64,000 nucleotides of DNA from Cohnella thailandensis (lineage in GTDB: Bacteria > Bacillota > Bacilli > Paenibacillales > Paenibacillaceae): the NCBI RefSeq assembly GCF_014212135.1, contig NZ_JACJVQ010000021.1, positions 1 through 64,000 of the forward strand, given 5' to 3'. This document shows, one piece after another, positions 42,716-51,192 of the stretch. Position numbers and translations under genes: made by a program. The notes beneath the pieces are model-generated. The model saw only the letters and a list, made by a program, of their open reading frames with translations. It was not told the DNA's origin and did no database searches. How positions within the stretch are numbered: the stretch's first letter is position 1; each line of letters starts with the position of its first letter.

Positions 42716-43246
42716 TCAGAACAAAATAATCCCCGTCAATCCCGAAGCCACGATGACAAGCACAGGATGAAGCTTGTAGCGCAGCATGCCGAAGACCGCC
42801 CCGCCTATAATCAGCAAGGTCGCGATCGTCGCCCAATTAAGCCCGATGTCGGCGTCCATTCCGAGCAGCCTGATCGCCGCGTAGAGAATAAGCATCGTGA
42901 TGATGGGACGCAGGCTGTACAGCACGTATCGCATCCACTTGCTGTCCCGCATCCGGTAGAAGAACATCGCGATAAGGATCGTTAGAATCAAGGAAGGAAG
43001 AATGATTCCGACCGTGGCGACAATCGCTCCGGGAAGCCCTTCGATCCGGTAGCCGATCAACGTTGCGCCGTTCGTCGCGATGGATCCCGGGGACAGCGCG
43101 GCGATCGAGATCGCCCGGGCGAAGACGTCCTCCGTCAGCCATCCGGGGCCCGCTACCTCCGATTGGATCGACGGAAGGACCGCGTATCCTCCTCCGAAGG
43201 AGAACAGCCCGATTTTCAGAAAAGCCAGCAGCAAGGATTCCAGCAT
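42716..43246 (-). CDS. Chromate transporter, one half (ChrA/YwrA type)
   Basis: A 176-residue membrane protein forming one half of a split CHR-family transporter. It carries the domain signature FLKIGLFSFGGGYAVLPSIQSEV (about 10-32) and ALSPGSIATNGATLIGYR (about 50-67), then five or so membrane helices. It lies 12 bases after the other half in the same operon. Members move chromate or related anions; the physiological substrate in Bacillota is often uncertain. Confidence 0.92.
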   Translation of the reverse strand: MLESLLLAFLKIGLFSFGGGYAVLPSIQSEVAGPGWLTEDVFARAISIAALSPGSIATNGATLIGYRIEGLPGAIVATVGIILPSLILTILIAMFFYRMRDSKWMRYVLYSLRPIITMLILYAAIRLLGMDADIGLNWATIATLLIIGGAVFGMLRYKLHPVLVIVASGLTGIILF

Positions 43247-43258
43247 GTCCGTCCCCTC

Positions 43259-43897
43259 CTAAATGTAATATTCCGGTCCGATCGCTTCCTTCTTGACCTT
43301 CGTCTTCCTCCGGCTCTCCGTCGCGATTCGGCGGCCCAGCTTCTCTTCCAAGAAGAGATAGGCGACCCCGATGACCGTTCCGCAGGAGATGACGAGCAGC
43401 GGATTCAGATGAAGAACCGTCAGGCTCAGCAGCGACAGGCAGGCGAGTCCGATCGTCATCCGGTCGAAAATCGCGCTCTTGGACATGCGGTAAGCCGTCG
43501 TCACCATAAGGCCGATCACCGCTCCATGGATGCCCTTCAACGCTGCTTGCACCTTTATGTTGTCCTCGAGCAGGGAATAGAATAGGTAGAAAAGCAACCC
43601 GATGACGAAAGTCGGAAGAGTCACCCCGATCACCGCCGTTATCGCGCCCAGAATGCCGGCCCTGCGATATCCGATGAAGGCCGCCGCGTTCACGCCGACT
43701 CCTCCCGGAGCCGAACCCGCCACGGACAGCATGTCGTCCATCTCCTTCTCGTCCAGCCAGCCCCGCTTGGCTACGACCTCCTCGGAGATAAGCGGGATCA
43801 TGGCGAAGCCTCCCCCGAAGGTCATCGGCCCGATTCGAAGAAAGATCAGAAATAGCTCCGTTAATTTCTTTGCGGTATCCCCCATGGTTGCGAACAT
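43259..43897 (-). CDS. Chromate transporter, other half (ChrA/YwrB type)
   Basis: A 212-residue partner of the downstream gene, with the same paired motifs FLRIGPMTFGGGFAMIPLISEEV and AGSAPGGVGVNAAAFIGYR. The start is placed at 43897 (MFATMGD), where GGGGGA lies six bases upstream; an ATG at 43933 has its ribosome site too close. Two half-size proteins together would build the full ten-helix carrier. Confidence 0.9.
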   Translation of the reverse strand: MFATMGDTAKKLTELFLIFLRIGPMTFGGGFAMIPLISEEVVAKRGWLDEKEMDDMLSVAGSAPGGVGVNAAAFIGYRRAGILGAITAVIGVTLPTFVIGLLFYLFYSLLEDNIKVQAALKGIHGAVIGLMVTTAYRMSKSAIFDRMTIGLACLSLLSLTVLHLNPLLVISCGTVIGVAYLFLEEKLGRRIATESRRKTKVKKEAIGPEYYI

Positions 43898-44044
43898 CGC
43901 TATTCCCCCGTACGTTATCGTTTCTTCTATCATACCACCTTTATTCCATTTTGGAATTAAGATAGACAAAATAGGGCTATAAGAGTTTATTATTCGAGAA
44001 AAACAATTCGCTTATACGAGGGATACCGAGTGGAATAGAGGGAG

Positions 44045-44065
44045 TTTGTTCTAAAATGAAACAAA
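44045..44065. promoter_or_regulatory. Inverted repeat upstream of the degenerate ROK gene
   Basis: TTTGTT, nine bases, AACAAA (with G on both outer flanks), similar to the halves of the xylO-like site at 3741. A TATAAT lies at 44113-44118, about 50 bases downstream. It may be the autoregulatory site of the ROK protein encoded at 44172. Confidence 0.45.
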
Positions 44066-44171
44066 GATAGAAGTTCGAGACCGTCGCACTAGCCATTTTG
44101 CGGTGCGTCCTCTATAATAAGAAACGGCCAATAATTCCTATCTTTTTGATCGGCTTAAAGGAGGGATCCGC

Positions 44172-45374
44172 ATGAGTCCGCTTCCCGCTCCGCCCGCTCC
44201 ATCTCCCAAAAAAAGAATATTCGATCAGGTCCTGAACAAGGGGATCGTCTCCAAGGGAGAGCTTATGGAAGCCTTGTCCTTAACGAGCACGAGCCTGACG
44301 AGGCTGCTGGAGGAGCTTATCTCCGAGAACGTGCTGCAGCTTAGCGGACACGGCGATTCTACCGGCGGAAGAAGGCCGCTGCTCTACCGGCTGAATCCCG
44401 AGTACGGCTATGCGGTCGGTCTCGACATCTCGCGGATTTTCTCCTCTATCGCCCTCTTCGATATGAACATGAACAAACTCGCTTCCGAACGATGGAGAAT
44501 GGACGGGAAGATGACCCCGGAACGGCTGATCGACCGGGTTCAGGCGTTCCTGGAGCGCGTGCGGCAGGACCTTGGCATCGGCCGGGAACGGATTGTCGGG
44601 CTCGGGATCGGCGCCGTCGGCCCGATTCATTCCGGCGAAGGAATGATCCAGAAGCCTCTCTACTTCCCGTCGCCGGGCTGGACGAACGTGCCGATCCGCC
44701 GCCTTCTCGAAGAGCGGCTAGGCATACCCTGCACGCTCGAGAACGGGGCGAACGCGGCTCTGCTCGGCGAGCATTGGGCGCTTCGCGACGAGAACGTTCG
44801 GCATATGCTCTACGTGCACGTCGGCTACGGCCTCCGTTCCGCGGTCATGTCCGGCGGCCAAATCGTCTACGGCGCAACCGACATGGAAGGCTCCATCGGC
44901 CAAATGATCATCCAAGTCGACGGCCCGAGGCTTCAGGAGAGAGGCAATTACGGCGCTTTGGAAGCATTCGCCTCGATTCAGGCGCTGGAGAAGCAGGCCC
45001 GGTCCCAGCTGAAGCTTGGGAGGCAATCGACTCTGAATGCCATCGCCGGCGATCCGGACCAAGTCACCTTCGATCAATTGCTGAAGGCCCTGGCCGAAGA
45101 GGATTCTTTCGTCCGGGAGCTGTTCACCCACTCCGCCTCGTATCTCGGAGTCGGCTTGGCGAACCTGGTCAACGTGCTTCACCCCGAGAAGGTGATCCTG
45201 GGCGGAGCCCTGCTGTCGGCCCACGAGGAAGCTTTCTCCATCGCTACCCAGGTCGCGGCGCGCCACGTGTACCATTCGGACGAATATCAGCCCGAGTTCG
45301 GCAAGGGAACGCTGCAGGAGGACGCCGTCTCCTTCGGCGCGGCGTTAATGGTTTATCGGGGCTTGAGAGTATAA
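44172..45374 (+). CDS. Degenerate ROK-family regulator lacking the zinc motif
   Basis: A 400-residue ROK protein: N-terminal winged helix (about 14-65, GIVSKGELMEALSLTSTSLTRLLEELI) and a ROK domain starting GLDISRIF. Compared with the family, the catalytic DNDAN is ENGAN (LENGANAALLGEHWA), ELGH is EGSIGQ, and the cysteine cluster that binds zinc is absent, replaced by GPRLQERGNYGALEAF. It therefore cannot be a kinase and may bind a different ligand, or none. GGAGGG precedes the ATG. It is a single gene, convergent with lspA. Confidence 0.88.
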   Translation: MSPLPAPPAPSPKKRIFDQVLNKGIVSKGELMEALSLTSTSLTRLLEELISENVLQLSGHGDSTGGRRPLLYRLNPEYGYAVGLDISRIFSSIALFDMNMNKLASERWRMDGKMTPERLIDRVQAFLERVRQDLGIGRERIVGLGIGAVGPIHSGEGMIQKPLYFPSPGWTNVPIRRLLEERLGIPCTLENGANAALLGEHWALRDENVRHMLYVHVGYGLRSAVMSGGQIVYGATDMEGSIGQMIIQVDGPRLQERGNYGALEAFASIQALEKQARSQLKLGRQSTLNAIAGDPDQVTFDQLLKALAEEDSFVRELFTHSASYLGVGLANLVNVLHPEKVILGGALLSAHEEAFSIATQVAARHVYHSDEYQPEFGKGTLQEDAVSFGAALMVYRGLRV

Positions 45375-45377
45375 ACG

Positions 45378-45430
45378 AAAAAGAGGCGGTCTTCCAAGGT
45401 CATCGCGACCAGAGAAGACTGCCTCTTTTT
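45378..45430. terminator. Bidirectional terminator between the ROK gene and lspA
   Basis: AAAAAGAGGCGGTCTT (45378-45393) pairs with AAGACTGCCTCTTTTT (45415-45430), with an inner GGTC/GACC hairpin. A-run and T-run on opposite sides serve both convergent genes; it overlaps the lspA stop codon. Confidence 0.9.
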
Positions 45431-45887
45431 ATGGATAATGCTTGGCGGGAGCCCCGCTCCTCTTCCTGCCGAGGAACATTCCGATGAGGATGACGATCAT
45501 GCCCGCGTTCAGGCAGACATCCGCGATATTCGCGACTATGCCCTCCTTGAATTGGATGAAGTCCGTCACGCCCCCGTAGAACAAGCGATCCAAGGCGTTG
45601 CCGACCGCTCCGGCGACGAACAGGCCCGTCCCGATCTCCATCCAGACCGTCTTCAGCTTGCCGCGGGACCGGTTGTACAGCACGAAGGCGACGACGATGA
45701 CCGCGACCGGAACGAACCATGGCCCGTACCCCTGAAAGAAGCTTCCCGACGCTCCCGTGTTGTTGTAGTGGATCAGGTCGATGCCCGCCCAGCTGGACGT
45801 CTCCTCTATGGCCAGATTGTTGCGCACCCAAACCTTGGTCAGTTGATCGGCCGCCAGCATGACGACCGCGATAAGATAGAAGATCAC
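45429..45887 (-). CDS. lspA: Lipoprotein signal peptidase (signal peptidase II)
   Basis: A 152-residue membrane aspartyl protease that cuts prolipoprotein signal peptides after lipid attachment. Four membrane segments are visible. The catalytic aspartates fit Asp100 (GNALDRL) and Asp123 (NIADVC); DQLTK (14-18) and NNTGASGSF (42-50) are conserved blocks. The start is GTG with AGGAGGG eight bases upstream. It would process the many lipoproteins in this window. Whether it is the sole lspA of the genome cannot be told; lspA often lies elsewhere next to rluD. Confidence 0.93.
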   Translation of the reverse strand: MIFYLIAVVMLAADQLTKVWVRNNLAIEETSSWAGIDLIHYNNTGASGSFFQGYGPWFVPVAVIVVAFVLYNRSRGKLKTVWMEIGTGLFVAGAVGNALDRLFYGGVTDFIQFKEGIVANIADVCLNAGMIVILIGMFLGRKRSGAPAKHYP

Positions 45888-46011
45888 TCGGAGAGCCCTC
45901 CTAGACAGAAGATCTTAGCCCTACTTCCTATACGGAGATTTTATACGATTTCAAGGCGAAATACCAAGAGGAAGTTAGGATTTCCCATCTTTCTGTCGAG
46001 CGGATGCCAAC

Positions 46012-46338
46012 TTAAGCCGCCATCACATAAACCAACAGCACGATCAACGGAACCAGCCACAGGAGCGGAATCTGATTGACCCAAACCGCCGCTTTGAATT
46101 TCTTAAGATGATAGAGAGCCCAGGCCGCGCCCGCGGAGAAAAGCAGAGCGATCGGATAAAGCCAGTTGACGATGTAGAGCAGCATGAGCCACTTGAAGGA
46201 CGCGGAGCCCGTGTCGGGATTGTCGAAGCCCATCGTTGCCATAAGAGCGATGAAGAACCAGGGCGCTCCCATAAAGACGTAAATGCACTGAGATATCCAT
46301 AAATAAACGCAGGCCTTAAAATTCTTAACTGGATTCAA
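46012..46338 (-). CDS. Small membrane protein of unknown function
   Basis: A 108-residue protein with three hydrophobic segments (about 12-36, 48-72 and 85-107) and short polar loops. The first possible start is a TTG at 46338, ten bases after AAGGGGG; a TAG stop lies two codons upstream. Hydrophobic pattern and ribosome site support a real gene. It lies just after the acetyltransferase gene in the same direction. No family recognised. Confidence 0.7.
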   Translation of the reverse strand: MNPVKNFKACVYLWISQCIYVFMGAPWFFIALMATMGFDNPDTGSASFKWLMLLYIVNWLYPIALLFSAGAAWALYHLKKFKAAVWVNQIPLLWLVPLIVLLVYVMAA

Positions 46339-46372
46339 CTCCTAACGGCCCCCTTGTTCATTGACGACTTAG

Positions 46373-46930
46373 CTATCTTTTCCGAAAAGCCCGCTCATGA
46401 AATCCCGTGATCCACTTAAACAGCCTCTTGCCGTCCTCCGGCAGCGGGCGGTCCGGATCCAGGGACAGAGTCATCGCCCGGTAAGGCTCCGGAACCCAGA
46501 TGTACTTATGCACGTAGTCCGTCGATTCGAACCCGCAAGCCTGCCAGAAGCGGATCCGGGCCCGATTCTCCTCGGTCTCCTCGGCCTCGACCTCGATCAA
46601 CAGGCCATCCAAATGGCGCCGAGCCGCCTCCCGCTTGATCTCCTCCACGAGCTTTCTCCCGAGCCCCTGCCCCCTGCTGGCAATCCGTACGGCAAGATAG
46701 TCGATCAAGAGAACCTTCGCTCCGGACAAAACCGCGGCGAACGCGATGGCTTGGACCCCGCCGGACTCCTCGTCGATCAGCGCATGCAGCAGCCCCTGCC
46801 CTTCTCCGAACATCCCCTCGATGATCCGGTCCGGTTTTCTCCCTTTGACATCCGGGAACGCCTCGTGATAAAGCTCCAGAGCGGCTGGCCACAGCTCGTT
46901 GTCCGGCAGGCTTAAGGTTTGGAATCTCAT
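46373..46930 (-). CDS. GNAT-family N-acetyltransferase
   Basis: A 185-residue acetyltransferase. The acetyl-CoA site is visible as LIDYLAVRIASRGQGLGRKLVEEIKREA (about 75-102), with the RxxGxG/A signature RGQGLG. A second block, RIRFWQACGFES, is the usual C-terminal part of the fold. No signal peptide. Substrate unknown. It is probably co-transcribed with the small membrane protein gene 34 bases downstream. Confidence 0.88.
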   Translation of the reverse strand: MRFQTLSLPDNELWPAALELYHEAFPDVKGRKPDRIIEGMFGEGQGLLHALIDEESGGVQAIAFAAVLSGAKVLLIDYLAVRIASRGQGLGRKLVEEIKREAARRHLDGLLIEVEAEETEENRARIRFWQACGFESTDYVHKYIWVPEPYRAMTLSLDPDRPLPEDGKRLFKWITGFHERAFRKR

Positions 46931-47008
46931 AGCGGTCGAAGTCCCCCCTGCAGGAAACCGCCGTTCAACTTGTCCAGTCGAACAGCGGCTCTGCGATTCG
47001 TATATGGT

Positions 47009-48082
47009 CTACTTGGTGTGCATCTTGAACTCGAGGAAAAGCTCGTTGTAATGGGCTAGCATCTTTTTGCCGAGGTTGTCGTAAACCTCCAGCTTATCCG
47101 TCAGCTCGGCGTTCGGATAGAAGCGCTCGTCCTCCGAGATCTCGGCCGGCAGCAGCTTGAACGCTTCCGCGTTCGGCGTCGAGTAGCCGACGTACTCGGT
47201 GTTCCGCTCGGCGATCTCCGGATCCAGCATAAAGTTGATGAACTGGTGGGCGGCGTCCAGGTTCTTGGCCGTCTTCGGGATGACCATGTTGTCGAACCAG
47301 AGGTTGGAGCCTTCTTGAGGAACGATATAGTCGAGCTTCTCGTTCTCGCTCAGAATCTCCGAGGCGTCTCCCGACCAGACGAGTCCGACCGCCGCCTCTT
47401 CGTTCGCCAGCAGCATCTTGATCTCGTCGCCGACGAGCGCCTTCACGTTCGGGGTCAACCGCTGAAGCTTCTTCAGGGCTTCCTGCAGATGATCCTCGTT
47501 CAGATCGTTGAGCGAATAGCCGAGGCTGTTCAGCCCCATGCCCATCACCTCGCGGGCCCCGTCGACGAGAAGAATGTCGTTCCTAAGCTCCGGGCTCCAC
47601 AAGTCTTCCCAGCTCTCGAACGTAAGGTCGCCCACGAGCTCGGGATTAAACACGACGCCGACCGTCCCCCAGAAGTAGGGAACGGAGTACACGTTGCCCG
47701 GATCGAAGCTCAGGTCCATGAACCGCGGGTCGATATTCTTCAGGTTAGGAACCTTGGAATGGTCGATCGGCAGCAGCAGGTTCTCTTCCCTCATCTTGCT
47801 GATCGCATAGTCGGACGGAACCGCCACGTCGAAGGTCGTTCCGCCTTGCGCGATCTTGGTCAGCATCGCTTCGTTCGAGTCGAACGTCTGGTAGATGACC
47901 TTGACTCCCGTCTCCTCCTCGAACTCCGCGATCAGATCGGGATCGATGTAATCCCCCCAGTTGTACACGGTCAGCGTGTTCCCGCCGGAATAGCCCTGCT
48001 CGGAGTTCAGGTAAGACGTCAGGTACATGAGCGCGAAGGCGGCGACCAGCACCGCGATGCCCAGTCTGGTCAGTTGCTTCAT
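47009..48082 (-). CDS. potD: Spermidine/putrescine ABC transporter binding protein
   Basis: A 357-residue binding protein. The N-terminal hydrophobic segment (6-25) has no lipobox cysteine, so it may remain as an uncleaved anchor. The mature domain starts LTVYNWGDYIDPDLIAEFEEETG (about 37-59), the standard PotD opening, and includes PYFWGTVGVVFNPE and the IVPQEGSNLWFDNMVIPKTA block. Its ATG overlaps the potC stop by four bases. Last gene of potABCD. Confidence 0.93.
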   Translation of the reverse strand: MKQLTRLGIAVLVAAFALMYLTSYLNSEQGYSGGNTLTVYNWGDYIDPDLIAEFEEETGVKVIYQTFDSNEAMLTKIAQGGTTFDVAVPSDYAISKMREENLLLPIDHSKVPNLKNIDPRFMDLSFDPGNVYSVPYFWGTVGVVFNPELVGDLTFESWEDLWSPELRNDILLVDGAREVMGMGLNSLGYSLNDLNEDHLQEALKKLQRLTPNVKALVGDEIKMLLANEEAAVGLVWSGDASEILSENEKLDYIVPQEGSNLWFDNMVIPKTAKNLDAAHQFINFMLDPEIAERNTEYVGYSTPNAEAFKLLPAEISEDERFYPNAELTDKLEVYDNLGKKMLAHYNELFLEFKMHTK

Positions 48083-48888
48083 AGACGGGCACCCGCTTCC
48101 TGAATCCTTCCGCTGCGCCGGGTGATCAGATAATAGCCCACGACCAACAGGATCGTGAACAGGAAGAGCAGCGTGGACAAGGCGTTGATGTTCAGCGCGA
48201 CGCCTTGGCGAGCCCGGGAATAAATCTCGACGGACAAGGTCGAGAAGCCGTTGCCGGTGACGAAGAACGTCACGGCGAAGTCGTCGAGCGAATACGTCAG
48301 CGCCATGAAGAAGCCCGCGAAGATCCCCGACTTGATATATGGCAGGATAACCTTCGTCAGGACGGCCCAGCCGTTCGCGCCAAGGTCGCGGGCCGCGTCG
48401 ATCAGCGATTCGTTCATCTCCTGCAGCTTCGGCAGCACCATCAGGACGACGATCGGCACGCTGAACGCGACGTGCGAGATGAGCACGGAGCCGAAGCCGA
48501 GCTTCAGGCCGATCATCGTGAACAAAATCAGGAACGAAGCGCCGATGACGACGTCCGGGTTCACGATCAGAACGTTATTCAGGGAGAGCAGCGCGCTCTT
48601 GGTTCTTTGCTTCCGTACCCGGTGAATCGCGATCGCCCCGATCACGCCCAGTATCGTCGAGATGAGCGACGAGAACAGCGCGATGACGAAAGTATTCAGA
48701 ACGATGATCAGAAGCCGGGTGTCGGAGAATACCTCCCCGTACCATTCCAGCGTGAAGCCGTCGTACCCGTGCATCGTTCCTCCGCTATTGAAGGAGTAAA
48801 CGACCAGGTAGAAGATCGGAGCGTACAACACGACGAAGACGGCTATCAAGTACAGATGGGACCACTTCCAGCGCCCGTTTGCCTTCAT
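48079..48888 (-). CDS. potC: Spermidine/putrescine ABC permease
   Basis: A 269-residue permease with six membrane segments, the first at about 11-30 (LYLIAVFVVLYAPIFYLVVYSFN). The cytoplasmic EAA loop is ESLIDAARDLGANGWAVLTKVILP. ATGA-type overlaps with both potB and potD imply translational coupling. Confidence 0.94.
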   Translation of the reverse strand: MKANGRWKWSHLYLIAVFVVLYAPIFYLVVYSFNSGGTMHGYDGFTLEWYGEVFSDTRLLIIVLNTFVIALFSSLISTILGVIGAIAIHRVRKQRTKSALLSLNNVLIVNPDVVIGASFLILFTMIGLKLGFGSVLISHVAFSVPIVVLMVLPKLQEMNESLIDAARDLGANGWAVLTKVILPYIKSGIFAGFFMALTYSLDDFAVTFFVTGNGFSTLSVEIYSRARQGVALNINALSTLLFLFTILLVVGYYLITRRSGRIQEAGARL

Positions 48889-49688
48889 CTCGCTCCCCTC
48901 CTTTTCCTGCCGGTAAGAATCATGATGATCGCCATTACGATAACGAGGAACACGGCGATCGTGGCGCCCATGCCCCAGTCCTGAGTGACGAGAAAATGCT
49001 GTTCGATCGCCGTACCGAGCGTAATGACGCGGTTGCCCGCGATGAGACGGGTGATCATGAACAGCGACAGCGCCGGAATGAACACCGCTTGGCAGCCCGA
49101 CTTCACCCCGTCGATCGTGAGCGGGATGATGACCCGGCGAATGGTCGTCCAGGCGGATGCCCCGAGGTCGCGCGCCGCATGGATAAGCGACGGGTTCAGC
49201 TCCTCCAGCGAGTTGTAGATCGGCAGCAGCATAAACGGGATAAAAATATAAACCGACACGAACACGAAGCTGAAGTCGGTGAACAGAATCTGCTGGCGTC
49301 CGATGCCGACCGCTTCCAGAAGCTCGTTCGTCAGGCCGTAGGTTCCGAACAGCCCGATGAACGCGTACGCCTTGAGCAGCAGGTTCACCCAGCTCGGCAC
49401 GATGATGAGAAGAAGCCAGAGCTGCTTATGCTTCGTCTTCGTCAGCAGGTAAGCGGTCGGATACGCGATGATCAGCGAGAAGAACGTAATCAACAGCGCA
49501 TACCAGAAGGAGCTTAGCGTCATCTTCATATATACCGAAGTGAAGAAGTGCGAGTAGTTGCTAAGCGTCCATCCGCCTTCGACGTCCTGGAACGAGTAAT
49601 ATAGGATGAGCAAAATCGGAGCCGCGACGAACAGGACGATCCAGAGCAGATACGGAGCCAGATAGAAATTGCGCGACCTAGTCCTCAT
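48885..49688 (-). CDS. potB: Spermidine/putrescine ABC permease
   Basis: A 267-residue permease with six membrane segments; the first spans about 9-30 (LAPYLLWIVLFVAAPILLILYY). EAA loop: PSLIHAARDLGASAWTTIRRVIIP. It overlaps potA by eleven bases and potC by four. Confidence 0.94.
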   Translation of the reverse strand: MRTRSRNFYLAPYLLWIVLFVAAPILLILYYSFQDVEGGWTLSNYSHFFTSVYMKMTLSSFWYALLITFFSLIIAYPTAYLLTKTKHKQLWLLLIIVPSWVNLLLKAYAFIGLFGTYGLTNELLEAVGIGRQQILFTDFSFVFVSVYIFIPFMLLPIYNSLEELNPSLIHAARDLGASAWTTIRRVIIPLTIDGVKSGCQAVFIPALSLFMITRLIAGNRVITLGTAIEQHFLVTQDWGMGATIAVFLVIVMAIIMILTGRKRRGAR

Positions 49689-50793
49689 CGCCGCTCACCT
49701 CGGTGAATTCTTCGATCCGCTTGTCGAATTCCTCTTCCGTCTCGTTAAAGCGCATGATATGGATCGCTTCCGGATCGAAGATCAGTCCGATCTCCTCTCC
49801 CACGGCCGCTTTGCGCGTCGAATGGACCATCCAGCGGTTGCCCGCCTCGTCGATTCCCACGATCTCGTAGTGAACGCCCCGGAACAGCTGCGAGTCGACT
49901 TTGATCTTCAGCTTGCCCTTATCGGGAGTCGTGAGCTCGAGATCCTCCGGACGGATCACGACTTCGACCGGCTCGTTCTCGTTGAATCCGCCGTCCACGC
50001 ATTCGAAGGCCTGGCCGGCGAACTTCACGAGGTAATCCCGGACTATCGTGGCCTCGATAATGTTGGACTCCCCGATGAAGTCCGCCACGAAGCGGTTGAT
50101 CGGCTCGTCGTAAATATCCGTCGGAGTGCCGCTCTGCTGGATCGTTCCCTTGTTCAAGACGAAAATCTCGTCCGACATCGCGAGAGCTTCCTCCTGGTCG
50201 TGCGTGACGAAGATAAACGTAATGCCGAGCCTGCGCTGGAGCTCGCGAAGCTCCGACTGCATCTCGGTGCGCAGCTTCAGGTCCAGCGCCGAGAGCGGCT
50301 CGTCCAAGAGCAGCACGTCCGGCTCGTTCACGATCGCCCGGGCGATGGCCACCCGTTGGCGCTGGCCTCCGGACATCTCGGAGATCTCCCTCTTCTCGTA
50401 GCCGGAGAGGTTGACGAATCTTAACGCCTCGGTTACTTTCTTGTCGATCTCCGCCTGCTTCAGCTTCTTGATGCGAAGCCCGAAGGCGACGTTCTCGAAC
50501 ACGTTCAGGTGCGGGAACAGCGCGTAGTCCTGGAACACCGTGTTCACCTGGCGCTTGTTCGCCGGAACGTCGTTGATCCGCTTGCCTTTCAAGTAAATAT
50601 CTCCCGCCGAAGGCGTGAGGAAGCCCGCGATCAAGCGCAGGATCGTCGTTTTGCCGCAGCCGGACGGGCCGAGCAGCGTGTAGAACTTGCCGTGCTCGAT
50701 CTCGAAGCTGACGTCCTTCAGGATAGCGTCGTCGCTGTCGTACTGCATCGTCACATGATTGAATTGAATAATGGCATTGTTGTTGGCCGACAT
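49678..50793 (-). CDS. potA: Spermidine/putrescine ABC transporter ATPase
   Basis: A 371-residue ATPase: Walker A GPSGCGKTT (about 42-50), Q-loop VFQDYALFPH, signature MSGGQRQRVAIARA, Walker B VLLLDEPLSALD, switch VTHD, and a C-terminal TOBE-type domain (about 280-350). GGGAGG precedes the ATG. First gene of the potABCD operon; a sigma-A promoter is seen about 100 bases upstream. Confidence 0.96.
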   Translation of the reverse strand: MSANNNAIIQFNHVTMQYDSDDAILKDVSFEIEHGKFYTLLGPSGCGKTTILRLIAGFLTPSAGDIYLKGKRINDVPANKRQVNTVFQDYALFPHLNVFENVAFGLRIKKLKQAEIDKKVTEALRFVNLSGYEKREISEMSGGQRQRVAIARAIVNEPDVLLLDEPLSALDLKLRTEMQSELRELQRRLGITFIFVTHDQEEALAMSDEIFVLNKGTIQQSGTPTDIYDEPINRFVADFIGESNIIEATIVRDYLVKFAGQAFECVDGGFNENEPVEVVIRPEDLELTTPDKGKLKIKVDSQLFRGVHYEIVGIDEAGNRWMVHSTRKAAVGEEIGLIFDPEAIHIMRFNETEEEFDKRIEEFTEVSGDED

Positions 50794-50897
50794 ATCCGTC
50801 CTCCCTTTGCTTGTTTCCGTGCTCTTGTATGGAAATAGCTTGAATCTACTTTCGTTCTTCTATACCCTAGCAAGTCCGAAACGAAGAAGTCGGTACT

Positions 50898-50926
50898 AGT
50901 GTATACACGCGAACCCGAGCTTTCAA
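50898..50926 (-). promoter_or_regulatory. Promoter of potABCD
   Basis: On the minus strand TTGAAA (50921-50926), 17 bases, TACACT (50898-50903). The -10 lies within a GTGTATACAC palindrome (50899-50908). Confidence 0.5.
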
Positions 50927-51147
50927 CAGAAATTCGTAAATTATTGCGGTTTTTTGAGGAAAAAGAGGGAAATGAGGCGCTTGGCGGGCGGTGAGGGGGA
51001 TCGGAGAGGGGATGTGAAGGCGGACATGCGTCGGTTAGCGAGCTACTTGAGTAAATTTTACTCAACTGCGGGCGAGCGTGCGGCGGCTAGGAAGCTTCGT
51101 CGGTAATAGGTTTGTTACGAGGAAGTTCGCATGCCGTATAAACGCGC

Positions 51148-51177
51148 AAATCCGCCCCCCACCAGGAGAGCGGATCC
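51148..51177 (-). terminator. Terminator after the fructokinase
   Basis: ATCCGC pairs with GCGGAT (51150-51155 with 51170-51175) around a CC/GG inner stem; TTTG follows on the minus strand. The T-run is short. Confidence 0.5.
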
Positions 51178-51192
51178 CTCGAACCATCCCGT

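Larger units (their letters stand above)
50794..51192. other. Intergenic region: pot leader, promoter, and unassigned DNA
   Basis: This 399-base gap contains the pot leader and promoter (50794-50926) and the kinase terminator (51148-51177). Between about 50930 and 51145 I see purine-rich DNA with no convincing reading frame or dyad. A 104-codon frame across 50751-51065 has no coding features. Confidence 0.6.

Noticed and set aside
50751..51065. 104-codon minus-strand frame upstream of potA
   Set aside because: Ser/Pro-rich random-looking product, covers the pot promoter and potA start.
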